Shown: piece after piece, positions 47,419-57,289 of the stretch
Layout of the letters: every line of letters starts with the position of its first letter
How positions within the stretch are numbered: the first letter of the stretch is position 1
DNA from: Apis mellifera
Lineage: Eukaryota > Arthropoda > Insecta > Hymenoptera > Apidae
Reading direction: 5' to 3'
DNA length: 64,000 nucleotides
Assembly (NCBI RefSeq): GCF_003254395.2
Contig: NC_037638.1
Coordinates: forward strand, 2,299,001-2,363,000
The notes under the pieces: generated by a model
What the model saw: only the letters and a program-made list of their open reading frames with translations
Told to the model about the DNA's origin: nothing
Database searches by the model: none
Translations under genes and position numbers: made by a program

Positions 47419-50400
47419 TTTTGCATTTTCGAATTATACAATTATTAAAGTTGATGTTAAAGTTGATGTTAACTGTTTCGACAGTGGCGCGTATCTCCCT
47501 CTCTCTCCCTCTCTCGAAGATTGCTCGAAGAATTCTTCTAGATTTCCATCGCATTCAAATTTTCCTATTCACTATCCAAATATCCATATACACAATTATT
47601 CACCTCGTACATCCTTGCATTTTCAAATTATAACTTGAACGATCACGATGTAAGGTTAAAGTTGATGTTAACTCTTTCGATAGTGGCGCATATCTCTCTC
47701 TCTCTCTCTCTCTCCCTCTTTCGAAGAATTCTTCTCGATTTCCATCGCATTCAAATTTTCAAGATCCCTATTTATCATTCGCAAATATCCATATACACAA
47801 TTATTCATCTCGTACATCCTTGCATTTTCGAATTATATTATATTAATTATATAATTAAATCACACATACAAATTATATTATTGTATATTAATTATATAAT
47901 TATATTACACGTACAAATTATATTATATTAATTACATAATTATATTACACGTACAAATTATATTATATTATGCGTTGAAGAGGGGAGGAAGAATTGATAC
48001 TACAATTTTCGAGGAATTAATTCCACGGGAGAGACGCGGTAGTAAGACGTGTAAGAAGAAGAAGAAGGCATGGAAATATAAGGGCGAGGGTGGTACAGTT
48101 GGAGAAGGAAACGAAGCTCGAGAGAGAAGGGGGAGATGAAAAAGGGTGAGAGTTAGTGGCGGCTCGAAATACATAATGCAGTAGCCGGACGTCTCCGACA
48201 CCCTCTCCTCGAGCTGGCCACGCCGCCTGCCTCCTCCTTCCCTCCGGGCTAAGTCTCGAGGAGAGGGGAGGGCGAGGGGGTGCATTGATTTACGCGGGCC
48301 GGGCCGAGCCGAGGGTGTCTCCAAGGCGGACGTACAGAGGGGCCAACAATTCACTCGCTTCTGCTTCCACCGGCCATCCATTACTTTGCCTTGGGATCTC
48401 GATCCCTCCTCCTCCTCCCCTCTTCCAGGATGCTCGGCCGAGGAATACTTTCTGTTGCGGTTTTCCTTCCCCGTGTTCTTTCGATGCGATTAATTTCGCT
48501 CGAATCGAAGGAGGAAACGATCTTTTCTCTTTCTTTCGAGAGGATGAAGAAGAAGAAGAAATTTTTGGAAGAAGGAAAAGGAGGGAGGTGGAATAGTTTT
48601 TCGAAGAGAAAGTGTGGTGATTCAAGAGTTTTGGGAGAGGGAAGATGAACTTTTGGCTGGAGAAGTTGATCGAGAGGTATATACACCGATCGCTCGTGAC
48701 TTGCAAGTGTTCGTTGGGGGTGAGACATCAACGTCAACTCCCGGAAAGAACGATCCCGGTCAGCCTGGCCAGCTCAACCAATGTAATCTCGTTTGACAGT
48801 GGTTCTCCCTTAATTTAGAAAACTTTTATATATATATTTATTATGGTTACGTTAATTATAGGAACAGGGGAAGCGTTATTTCGTCGTTGGATGCGTGTTA
48901 ATTTCAAGATTAAAAGATGGGAAGTGGAATTACAAGTACAAGTTTTGAAAAATTCACGTGGAATATTTTAGGATATGTCAAATTGAAACGCAAGATATCT
49001 TGGAGAGTTTATATAATTTAATGGTTGTAAGATCGTAAAAAATTCTCTCTGGAAAAATCGTTACACGTTTCGTCCGAGAAAAGGAAATTAAAAATACTTT
49101 GAACAACTGTTCAAAAAATATATGCAGTCTCGCGGTTTAAAATTACAAATAATTGAAAAATCCTAGGAAAACGGGAAACAAAAAGAAAAATTTCATAATT
49201 CTTCAAAATTATACTTCAATGCTCAAAAATTGGAAAATAAAGAAACAAAAGAAGTATACACAGTTTCAAAGAATTTAAAAGAATTCGCAAAAAATTCTCT
49301 TTGAAGAGGAAACAAGGAAAAATTATTACTAAAAAAAAAAATTCCAAAATCCCAAAACTAACAGAACGATACTTTTTGCACGTTCAAAAATTATACTAAT
49401 TTCAAGGAATTTAAATAAATCAAAAATCCTGAAATCGCTTGTTTGAAAAAAAAAAAAAGAAGAAAAGAATTCGGCGAAATTAAAACGGGTGAGCGATACC
49501 TTGGAGGATCGGTCGAGAACCACTGATAGTATTCCGGAATCAGTGGTGCGAGTAAACCAATAACGCGTCCGCCACGCCGGGTGCCAGATTCAAATCCGTG
49601 CGGGGACCGAAGCGGCATTCGACGAAACGAAACGGATAGCGAAAGCTTCACAGGACATTTCGAATCCGACGCCACGTCCTGCACCCGTTTCGGGTTTGTC
49701 AAATCATTGTCCATTCGATCGTGCACACCCGTTCGTCCTCTCTAACAGAGAGAGAGAGAGAGAGGAAAAAAAGAGGATGGTTCCATCTATTTGATTTCGG
49801 TTTTTTCTATCTCGTTAGTTCGTTTTATTCTCTACGTGCTTCCTAAACAGACCGAGGTAATTGCACCGCTTTTGTTTTTATTTATTTTTATTCATTCCCT
49901 TTTTTTCCCCTCTTTTTTCGTTAACTCGTTTCGCAAAGGATTTTTCATTCTCTTTTTTTTCTTTTTTTCTCTCCCTGTAACGTTCGCTCGTCTTTTATTC
50001 TCTCGTCAAAACCTTTCGCGGAAATTCGTGCAAGAGTTGTTTGTAATTCTGTGACAAACTCGCGATAATTTAATCGTTGCTCCCTTCCTTTTTTTTTTTT
50101 TATGTAATAAAAATTTTTGTATACTTCGTATAATATTTCACTTTCGCGCGAATAATTGCGAAAATATATTTGGTAATTTGAGATTCGTCGTTACACATTT
50201 ACTCGAATTAAATCAGAAAGGAAAATATTTAAACGCGGTAGAGAAAATTTTTCGATGCTAGGAAAAATTTCGAGGCATCCTTCGAAAAAAAAAAAAGGAA
50301 AGGAAAGGAAAGGAAAGAAGAAATTTCGAATTCGCCACGGGAATGGCGAAAAAATTGGAAACGTTACTCGAATTCGAGAGGGAGTCGCAATCCATTGTCG

Positions 50401-52551
50401 CGGCAAGCTGGAAGCTCGGGATATTCAAGGATATCCCCGGTCGTTTCACGGGGGTGTACGAAGCGTATCCAATTTGATGGCATTACAATAACGGGGGTAA
50501 TGTCTGAGAATAATGAAATTTCCCTCAATCACCGCGACCCGCTTCGAATACATCCCTCCTCCACGTTCCACCGCGTTTCTCCGTCCCCCTCCTCTCTTCC
50601 TTCCTCCGCCCCGCGCCGAGGACACATCGAGACGGAGAGGAAACGCGGGCGTGCACGTTCCACCGAATCAATTTCGTTCGCGCGCTATTCCGCTCATTAT
50701 CGAGCCACCGACGAAACGAAGTAACGCGAGACTTCCACCTGTCCAATTCTCCGTTAACATGTTGCCAGACCTATCTTTCGAAAAACGAGGAATAGAGAAT
50801 TGAAATATTTTCGAATCTTGCTGTGTATCTTTCGAAAAGAGAGACATATGAGAATTGATGTATCTTTGAATCTTGTCAGACTATCTCTCGAAAAGAATAC
50901 GAGAATTGATATATTTTGCTATGTTGCCACGTTCGTCAGACATATCTTTCGAAAAGAGAGGAATACGAGAATTGAAATATCTTTGAATCTTGCTAATATG
51001 TTGCCAGACTTATCTTTCGAAAAATGAGGAATACGAGAATTGATGTATCTTCGAAACCGAATCTTGCTGTGTTGCCGTGTATCTTTCGAAAAGTGAGACA
51101 TACGAGAATTGATGTATCTTTGAATCTTGCTAACATGTTGTCAGACATATCTTTCGAAAAGAATACAAGAATTGAAATATCTTCGAATCTTGCTGTGTTA
51201 CCACGTAACTTTCGAAAAGTGAGACATATAAGAATTGAAGTATCTTTGAATCTTGCTAACATGTTGCCAGACTATCTTTCGAAAAGAATACGAAAATTGA
51301 TATATTTTGCTATGTTGCCACGTTTATCATACATATCTTTCGAAAAAAGAAGAATACGAGAATTGAAATATCTTTGAAAGTGAATCTTGCTGTGTTGGCA
51401 CGTATCTTTCGAAAAGAATACGAGAATTGATGTATCTTCGAATCTTGCTGTATTGCCACATATCTTTCGAAAAGTGAGACATGAGAATTGAAGTATCTTT
51501 TAATCTTGCTAACATGTTGCCAGACGTATCTTTCGAAGAATACGAGAATTGAAATATCTTTAAAATCGAATCTTGCTATTGTTGCCACGTTCATCAGATA
51601 TATCTTTCGAAAAAAGAGGAATACGAGAATTGAAATATCTTCGAATCTTGTTATGTTGCCACGTTCGTCAGAATGTATTTTTCGAAAAGAGAGACATATG
51701 AGAATTGATGTATCTTTGAATCTTGCCAGACTATCTTTCGAAAAGAATACGAGAATTGATATATTTTGTTATGTTGCCACGTTTGTCAGACATATCTTTC
51801 GAAAAGTGAGACATATGAGAATTGAAATATCTTTGAATCTTGCTAACATGTTGTCAGATGTATCTTTCGAAAAGAATACGAGAATTGAAATATCTTTGAA
51901 TCTTGCTAACATGTTGCCAGACATATCTTTCGAAAAGAATACAAGAATTGAAGTATCTTCGAATCTTGCTGTATTGCCACATATCTTTCGAAAAGAATAC
52001 GAGAATTGATATATCTTGCTATGTTGCCGCGTTCGTCAGACATATCTTTCGAAAAGAGTGACATCTGAAAATTGAAATATCTTTGAATCTTGCTAACATA
52101 TTGCCAGACTATCTTTCGAAAAGAATACGAGAATTGAAATATCTTCGAATCTTACTGTATTGCCACGTATCTTTCGAAAAGTGAGATATACGAGAATTGA
52201 TGTATCTTTGAATCTTGCTAATATGTTGCCAGACTATCTTTCGAAAAGAATACGAGAATTGATATATCTTGCTATGTTGCCACGTTCGTCAGACGTATCT
52301 TTCGAAAAGAGAGGAATACGAGAATTGATATATATATGTATAAATAGAGAATTATTTATTAAGTTGTAAAAATTATTATATTGCAATCGAATGGCCAAAA
52401 CTTAGAATGTGTAAGGTATCTTTGAAACATCGATTTTGAAGATTAAAATAAATATGATATATATATGTAAATGTCGATTACTTGTTAAGTTATAAGTAAA
52501 TGAAGTAATGAGTGCTCGCAATTGTTTGATATCTTATGAAGAAGAAATATC

Positions 52552-52583
<32 letters not shown>

Positions 52584-55500
52584 TGACAAAAATCACAACA
52601 AAATTAATCATTGATAGTATTTTCCATCCTCTGAATCGATCTATGCAACTAACAACAATTATTCTTCTCGAATATGCTTCCATAAACGATACAAATAAAT
52701 CTACTTTTAAATGATATAACTCGAAACCAAAATTGGTATAATTTCATTCGCGTCTAAAAGCGAATCTAAAAACTATGGCGAGTCTAAGGAACCATCTCTA
52801 AAAAAACCATGGAAAGGAGAAACATCAGTTCTCAACTTCTATCGTTGACTTCTCTTTCTTATTTCCTCGATCCACTAGCTCCACCCTCCTCCTCCTCCTC
52901 GAACCCCTTCCCTTGCGGAGACGTCGACGCAATAATTCTCGAGCGAACTGTACATAATGGAATATTACACGGGCCATTAAAGAAACGTTAATCTTGGCCA
53001 CAACAAGTTCAGAAGCGCTTACAGGATGCTCAAACGCGGCCTGGGATTATACTTTGTACACCGGCTTTGATCCTCCGCAACCCTGGAGGCTGTGCCCCCC
53101 CTCTCTCTCTCTCTGCTCGACCCTCCACCCTTCCGTAATTTGTTAAAGCGCTAAATTCCGCCGATCGTCCCGCCCTCGTGTCGAAAGAGAGCCAAGATTT
53201 TGCGGAACTCGCAAGTTAATCGACTCTTTCTCTCTCTCGAAATCTCGAGAACAGCTTTCTTCAAGGGAAGAAGAATTAGAAAGTGCTTTTTATATTAGAG
53301 GATACAGTTGGAATAATAATTATATCGTTGGGAAAAATTGTCAAAATGTTCGAAATAGACTCGTTGAAACTTTTCTAAGAGGATCCTCGAGTAATTTTGA
53401 TAAAAATATTATATATATCGGTTTCTGAATTTTTCGAAGAGTACATTTCATATAAAGAAATGGAAATGATATTTTAGAATTAGTTTAATAGAATTGTTGC
53501 ATTTATTTCTCCAATTCTCGTTAATCGTTTCATCTTATGCGACGCAACATTGTGGAAGATAAGAATTATTATCTCGTCCATTGTATAAATTATACAAAAA
53601 TTCTTCCACTTATTCATCCTTACTTCACCAACACCATGTTCGTTTCCAACGATTATTCAAAGGATAAAAGGAAATGGAAATATTTTTTATTTACTTGATA
53701 AAATCACCGTTCAAAATTCTCATTGAACTTTAATCTTCACCCCATGAAAGACATCATCCATCCAAAAATATGGATTATTTCCAACGATACATCGAGGAAG
53801 GAAAAAAAAGAAAAGGAAAGGAAAACACCTGTTCCCGTTATCCCCCTTTTTCCTCCGGAAATTCCTCTCTCCTTTATCCAAGCATCTTGGATACGCGGCT
53901 ATATACACCTCGAAGCCATTATCGAGGGCGCGAGGGAAAGGAGAGGAGAGAAGGAAGAAAGGCGGCGAGAGGAAAAGAGAATTTAGCCGACCCTCTTTCG
54001 CTTTTTACCCCCCCAGGAGCGGGAGCAAGAGTCGAGAGCCCCTTAGCCACCGTTTATTGGACGCATGCAAATATCCATGGCAACGAGGGACCACCATGAG
54101 AGGCGACCCCCGTCGCGAGCTCTTTTTGCGTATTAGTGGGTGGAGTGCGCTTCCAAAGATATCGCGGAGGAAGAGAGAGAGAGAGGAGGAAGCCTTTGGG
54201 AAAAATTTCCTTTTGATCCGCGACCTATTCCTCCCATCGCCGCCCTATTTCTTAATTCATTCCCTTTGTCTTGAGAATTTATCTCCGCTCGAAGAGAGTT
54301 GTTGCGCGACAACATTGAAGCGTCGTAAATTTACGAGATCGTCTTTGAAATTACTTTTTCAAATTAGCAAAGAAATGGTGCGTTCAATTGCAACCAATTG
54401 CATCGTAAATTATTTAAATACAGGATTGATGCGATCAGAAATCGTGTTTAACTCGCTTCGATCAGTTTATCAAAGTTTTAGAAAGTTCAAAATGGAAGAT
54501 TTTTTCCTACGTTTTAATTTCATCCAACCAACGTGGATTCGAAACGTGGATTATTTAAAAATTCGCAAAGTATAACGAAACGAAAGGCGGAAAATTTACA
54601 TTACGTGGGATGAAAAAGAGAGAGAGAGAGAGAGAAAGGTAAGCAAGCTTTAGAATCCGTCACGAGTCATCGAATCTCGTTCATTTCTCTCGCGATCGTA
54701 GTTTCAAATGGGCCGACAACGATGGAATTTCGCGTCGTTTCCGTTTATACACGCTCGCTCGCATAAACACGCGAGAGAAAACTGATTTCCATCCGCACGC
54801 ACGCACGCACGCCCTCTCCTCCTCTCCCTCCGCGTGGATCTATGCAAATGGCCCGCCGGTGATCTCCCTCTCTCGCCGTCGTGCAGCCAAAAGCGACGTT
54901 GATAATACGCTTGCGCGCTCACTACGACCTCCACCACTGCGAAACTCGGCCTCCATTACGCGCGTGTTTTGCGACACGCTTTATAAACCGTCGCCCTTGT
55001 TACCGTGGAAAGCGTCATTGAACGAATACCCGTGGCCCCCCCCGCCTTTTTTGCGCCTGTTTCGTTTAATGCCCCGTTTAACGCGGCGATCCTTCCAATT
55101 CTTTCCGACCGGTCGTGGAATATTTTCCCTTCGATTCGAAATTTATCCTCCCCTATTGTATTTTCTTCAAATTCTTCTACTTAATTTCGTTCGATGCTTT
55201 CCCTTTCGATCTCGATGAATTTTGGAAATTTCGTTGCCAACGCGAGAATATTTTCGTACTCGAAAAGATAAAGAAAAAGGTAAATTCTCCTCGAGGTTTA
55301 ATTTCGATGCTTTCCCTTTCGATTTCGATGGAACTTTTGAAATTTCGTTGCGAATATTTTTCTAGGAATTTATCATTCGTACGGACTCGAAAAGATAAAA
55401 AAAAAGATAAATTCTCGAGATTTTCCCTTTCGATCTCGATTTTGGAAATTTCGTTGCCAACGCGAAATTTTCGAATATTTTTCTAGGAATTTATCGTTCG

Positions 55501-57197
55501 ACGGAAAAGATAAAGAAAAAGATAAATTCTCGAGATTTAATTTCGATTGCGAATGTTTTCCCTTTCGATCTCGATTTTGAAAATTTCGTTGCCAACGCAA
55601 GTATTTTTCTATTTATCGTTCATACGGACTCGAAAAGATAAAGAAAAATTAATAAATTCTCCTCGAGATTTAATTTCGATGCTTTTCGATCTCAGAACTT
55701 TGGAAATTTCGTTGCCAACGCGAGGCTTTCGAGTATTTTTCTAGGAATTTATCATTTGTACGGACTCGAAAAAATAAAGAAAAAGATAAATTCTCCTCGA
55801 GATTTAATTTCGATGTTTTCCCTTTCAATCTCGATTTTGCCAAGAGTGAGGATTTCGAGTATTTTTCTAGGGATTTATCGTTCGTACGAATTCGAAAAAA
55901 TAAAGAAAAAGACAAATTCTCCTCGAGATTTAATTTCGACGCTTTCCTTTTCGATCTCGATGGAACTTTTGAAATTTCGAGGCTTTCGATTTTTTTCTAG
56001 GAATTTATCGTTCGTACGGATTCGAAAAGATAAAGAAAAAGATAAATTCTCGAGATTTAATTTCGACGCTTTCCCTTTCGATCTCGATGGAACTTTTGAA
56101 ATTTCGTTGCCAACGCGAGGTTTTCGAGTATTTTTCTAGGAATTTATCGTTTGTACGGACTCGAAAAGATAAAGAAAAAGGTAAAGTCTCCTCGAGATTT
56201 AATTTTGATGCTTTCCCTTTCGATCTCGATGGAACTTTTGAAATTTCGTTGCGAGGCTTTCGATTTTTTTCTAGGAATTTATCGTTCATACAGACTCGAA
56301 AATATAAAGAAAAAGACAAATTCTCCTCGAGATTTAATTTCGATGTTTTCCCTTTCAATCTCGATTTTGGAAATTTCGTTGCCAAGAGTGAGGATTTCAA
56401 GTATTTTTCTAAGGATTTATCGTTCGACGGAAAAGATAAAGAAAAAGATAAATTCTCCTCGAGATTTAATTTCGATGTTTTCCCTTTCAATCTCGATTTT
56501 GGAAATTTCGTTGCCAAGAGTGAGGATTTCAAGTATTTTTCTAAGGATTTATCGTTCGACGGAAAAGATAAAGAAAAAGATAAATTCTCCTCGAGATTTA
56601 ATTTCGATGCTTTTCGATCTCGATGGAATTTTGAAATTTCGTTGCGAGGCTTTCGATTTTTTTTCTAGGAATTTATTATTAGTGGAGAAAAAGATAGATA
56701 TACTCACACTGGGAATGTTGTCGTTCGTGCACACGCCTTCTTGGAGCAAGCGGTCTCTGATCTCCCACGCGAAGATGGAGGGGCACTCGCTCTTGTAGAG
56801 GGAAATCTTGCTCACGACCTCGGCGGTGGCGACGCGGGGCTTGGATCCGCCGATGGCTCTGGGCCTGATCGACCCGGTCTCGTAGTACCTGCAATAATAA
56901 TAATTTGCGGTACAATACGGTACACGCATGGCACTGTTTGGATGCAGTCGAAGGTGTCTCTGTTTCTGTGAACGTGTTGTAAATTTGGAGAGAGAAGAAG
57001 AGAGAAGGAAACGAGCAATATTTCAACCAACCTTCCAAGGATCTTGGAGACGCAGCCATTGCTGACCTGCAGTATCCTGGAGATGTCGCAGGGCCTCGCG
57101 CCGGAATGAGCCAACTCGACGATCTTTTGCCTGGTCGAGTCTGGAAGCGGTCTACCGCCGACGAACACACCCCCGAGCTGATTCACGCCACTGTGAC
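28722..57197 (-). CDS. ey: eyeless / Pax6 transcription factor, partial (four internal exons)
   Basis: Nuclear DNA-binding regulator of eye and head development. Transcribed order: 57032-57197, 56708-56888, 29074-29264, 28722-28831; 648 nt, 216 codons, all splice phases compatible. Exons 1-2 of this set hold most of the paired domain: HSGVNQLGGVFVGGRPLPDS, CDISRILQVSNGCVSKILGR, then PRAIGGSKPRVATAEVVSKI and CPSIFAWEIRDRLLQ. Exon 3 adds SSINRVLRNLAAQKEQ and a polyQ linker, then YDKLRLLNGQT. It joins exon 4 as PW-YPSGAG, the same WYP junction seen in vertebrate Pax6. FVGG, GSIRPRAIGG and ATAEVVSKIS favour eyeless over its sister gene twin of eyeless. Introns are 143 bp, 27,443 bp and 242 bp. 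The start codon, homeodomain and C-terminus were not found, so both ends appear to lie outside the window or in exons I could not see. The giant intron is full of tandem repeats. Confidence 0.93.
29074..29264 (-). CDS. ey: eyeless exon: end of the paired domain and polyQ linker
   Basis: Acceptor GTTTCAG, then VSSINRVLRNLAAQKEQ. The exon continues with QRQQQQQQQQ, a Gly/Val-rich stretch (GVAAVGVGVGAG) and ESVYDKLRLLNGQTTGWPRP. I place the donor at TG|GTGGGT because it gives the conserved PW-YP junction in phase. Using the next GT would shift the following exon out of the Pax6-like frame. Confidence 0.9.
29265..31034. other. eyeless intron, unique part with GC islands
   Basis: GC-richer at about 29570-29880 and 30280-30790. 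A (CCTAA)3 run, the insect telomere motif on the other strand, lies at about 30254-30269. There is a T run at 30812-30830. No exon was recognised. Confidence 0.5.
31035..32065 (+). repeat. Tandem array, left arm of an inverted array pair
   Basis: Units of about 60-95 bp: ttcgatatttatttaaggaa, aatcgaaaagtatccagatt, actatttccaaaattatatt. Interspersed is a longer variant, ctttatcgagatatttacag followed by ccaaaagtcgatcaaagtg. The same family occurs reversed at 32486-34095. Confidence 0.9.
32066..32485. other. Unique spacer between inverted arrays
   Basis: About 420 bp of CpG-rich single-copy sequence (GA run near 32129-32150, GC-rich at about 32150-32400), then (TA)n at about 32426-32439. No exon recognised. 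Confidence 0.6.
32486..34095 (-). repeat. Tandem array, right arm, reverse orientation
   Basis: Same family as 31035-32065 but reverse-complemented: ttttccttaaatatcgaaga, tgtaattttggaaatagtga, tctggatacttttc, plus gatagttttattatgggcat, ttgatcgagttttg and ctcgataaagtggaagatgt. Around 32581-33190 a higher-order unit of about 250 bp repeats almost exactly (gatactatggactttttc at 32581, 32832 and 33082). Confidence 0.92.
34096..35099. other. eyeless intron, unique part
   Basis: AT-rich, with a CpG-richer section at about 34380-34700. On the + strand a pyrimidine tract ends in CAG at 34376-34378, followed by an inverted repeat TTTTCACG / CGTGAAAA (34384-34391 and 34396-34403). No coding exon follows. 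Confidence 0.5.
35100..35465 (-). pseudogene. cox1: NUMT: cox1 fragment
   Basis: On the - strand, mitochondrial cytochrome oxidase subunit I is readable in pieces: SSIIGSLN near the upper end, NYDQISLFLWSVFITAILL, FNTSFFDPI, then GDPILYQHL and PEVYILILPGFGLI, and finally IVMNE near 35125. Reading-frame breaks separate the pieces, for example between FDPI and GDPIL. Codon use is mitochondrial. It lies inside the large eyeless intron next to a tandem array. Confidence 0.92.
35466..36205. repeat. Tandem array, unit about 115-120 bp, six copies
   Basis: Unit: gataacaaaaatgaaaacta, aatctaaactaaacaccaac, aacttttatgtcgatgaaag, ttaaaagaaacggaggaaat, ggattgaatttttacacgat, aaatcgttattattaa. It starts immediately after the cox1 insertion. 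Confidence 0.9.
36206..38560. other. eyeless intron, unique part with GC islands
   Basis: CpG-richer stretches at about 36210-36560, 36840-37260 and 38160-38540, with AT-rich DNA between. A 20-bp direct repeat starting CGGCCACCCTTTTC lies at 36318 and 36338. A small inverted repeat CGCCGCG / CGCGGCG lies at 38354-38360 and 38368-38374. No exon recognised. Confidence 0.45.
38561..40440. repeat. Tandem array with (AAT)n microsatellite in each unit
   Basis: About twelve units of 110-190 bp: attacg(aataat)n, gtctttcgatttatacatcg, gtttaaatacggtttaaata, gatggaagaaaattaggatc, ttttcttacttacttaatcg, gtttgactttgtcttggaaa, attattaaaatcatcatcag. The AAT run ranges from three to about eighteen triplets between units, so the period is variable. 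Confidence 0.93.
40441..42254. other. eyeless intron, unique part with GC islands
   Basis: GC-rich at about 40480-40960 (C runs at 40801-40808 and 40852-40864) and 41620-42000 (pyrimidine-rich). Frames are open in several phases. No known motif. Confidence 0.45.
42255..44235. repeat. Tandem array, unit about 120-170 bp
   Basis: About thirteen units: aacatttcttccaaatttct, atatgcttcgatcctcgaat, aagaatacaagattaataac, aattggcgaaaaattc, aatgaaatgaggtaataaac, gaagtgcggatttttatatg, aactacgaagacagatatct, atggttt. Many units carry internal deletions. Two consecutive units near 43800-44000 are almost identical. Confidence 0.9.
44236..45437. other. eyeless intron, unique part
   Basis: GC-richer at about 44400-44680 and 44830-45200. 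A perfect kappaB-type site GGGATTTCCC lies at 45053-45062, and a TATATATAG word near 44907. No coding exon recognised. Confidence 0.45.
45438..46354. repeat. Direct repeats flanking the mariner remnant
   Basis: About 87 bp at 45438-45524 recurs at 46269-46354 on the other side of the element. Shared words are aatattgaaactctaaag, acatctctctatcgtaaaat and aaagatttcattctaaact, with only a handful of differences. This is far longer than the 2-bp TA target duplication of mariner. Confidence 0.85.
45525..46266 (+). mobile_element. Truncated mariner (Tc1/mariner) DNA transposon
   Basis: Remnant of a DD34D mariner transposase, cut-and-paste mobility, now dead. The 5' inverted repeat and the N-terminal DNA-binding half are missing. 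Readable pieces are WIPHELKEKHLT, CDLLKKRNENDPFLKRLITG, the first catalytic Asp in GDEKW (codon 45626-45628), VLLSVWWDYEGIVYFELLPP and the second Asp in FHRDDARPH (near 45901). Next come PPYSPD, then a frame break just before the third Asp, and finally SLQNSLNGKNF and ERWQKVIDQNG. At least three frame shifts separate these. The 3' end carries a typical mariner terminal repeat (ccgcaattacttagttgaca, about 46236-46255). The element sits in the large eyeless intron. Confidence 0.93.
46355..46770. other. eyeless intron, unique part
   Basis: (GA)n near 46511-46522, (GAA)n at about 46547-46576 and a CpG-richer end at about 46600-46770. No exon seen. Confidence 0.45.
46771..47835. repeat. Tandem array, unit about 195-235 bp, five copies
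   Basis: Unit: ttgaacgatcacggtgtaag, gttaaagttgatgttaactg, tttcgacagtggcgcgtatc, (TCTC)n, tcgaagaattcttctcgatt, tccatcgcattcaaatttt, gatccctattcaccattcgc, aaatatccatatacacaatt, attcacctcgtacatccttg. A long (TA)n run lies at about 47371-47413 in the third copy. Frames that stay open across units are repeat artefacts. Confidence 0.92.
47836..50757. other. eyeless intron, unique part with GC islands
   Basis: AT-rich at 47840-47970 with internal ttatattacacgtacaaat duplications. GC islands lie at about 48100-48480, 49490-49740 and 50380-50750, with AT-rich DNA between. A 9-bp inverted repeat ACCACTGAT / ATCAGTGGT lies at 49519-49527 and 49539-49547. The minus-strand frame through it (ending near 49500) has balanced composition but is not recognised. 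Confidence 0.45.
50758..52330. repeat. Tandem array, unit about 60-75 bp, more than twenty copies
   Basis: Unit: tatctttcgaaaagaatacg, agaattgaaatatctttgaa, tcttgctaacatgttgccag, with a second type ending ttgctatgttgccacgttcgtcagaca. The two types are interleaved. Frames up to 173 codons cross the array because several units keep frame. Their sequence is just the repeat translated. Confidence 0.93.
52331..55189. other. eyeless intron, unique part
   Basis: (TA)n at about 52553-52581. GC-richer parts lie at about 52880-53230, 53930-54320 and 54640-55110, the last containing (CGCA)n near 54797-54811. AT-rich sequence lies between. No exon recognised on either strand. Confidence 0.45.
55190..56690. 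repeat. Tandem array, unit about 130 bp, next to an eyeless exon
   Basis: About eleven units: aattctcctcgagatttaat, ttcgatgctttccctttcga, tctcgatggaacttttgaaa, tttcgttgccaacgcgagg, tttcgagtatttttctagga, atttatcgttcgtacggact, cgaaaagataaagaaaaaga. Spacing of the ctaggaattt word is mostly 111-139 bp. The array stops about 20 bases from the splice donor of the 56708-56888 exon. Open frames on both strands are repeat translations. Confidence 0.93.
56708..56888 (-). CDS. ey: eyeless exon: rest of PAI-RED linker and RED part of the paired domain
   Basis: Acceptor TTATTGCAG, exon from G-TAC-TAC (Arg completed, then YYETGSIRP) to AAC-ATT-CCC-AGT, then the perfect donor GTGAGT. It holds 60 full codons including KSECPSIFAWEIRDRLLQEG. 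A 130-bp tandem array begins only about 20 bases beyond the donor. Confidence 0.95.
57032..57197 (-). CDS. ey: eyeless exon: first part of the paired domain (PAI)
   Basis: Acceptor ACGAACAG lies just above 57197. The exon starts in phase with GT-CAC-AGT (the end of Gly, then His-Ser) and ends GGA-AG before the donor GTTGGT. It codes HSGVNQLGG through SKILG plus two bases of Arg. No in-frame ATG precedes the acceptor, so an upstream exon must supply the start. Confidence 0.92.
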
Positions 57198-57289
57198 CTG
57201 TTCGTGGGATCAGAAGATGCACGCGCTTGCATATTAAATATCAGGTATTTTCTTTTTCTCATTCGTTCGACTGGAAAGTCGAAAATTTC

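Noticed and set aside
46745..47931. Chain of + strand frames with repeated LMLTVSTVARISLSL
   Set aside because: The frames follow the tandem array with its CT runs; no start context, no known domain.
51488..52009. 173-codon + strand frame
   Set aside because: Pure translation of the 60-75 bp tandem array; repeated RIEISLNLANML phrases are repeat units, not a protein domain.
55190..56798. Long frames on both strands (up to 215 codons)
   Set aside because: They are translations of the 130-bp tandem array; the + frame also runs antisense over an eyeless exon.
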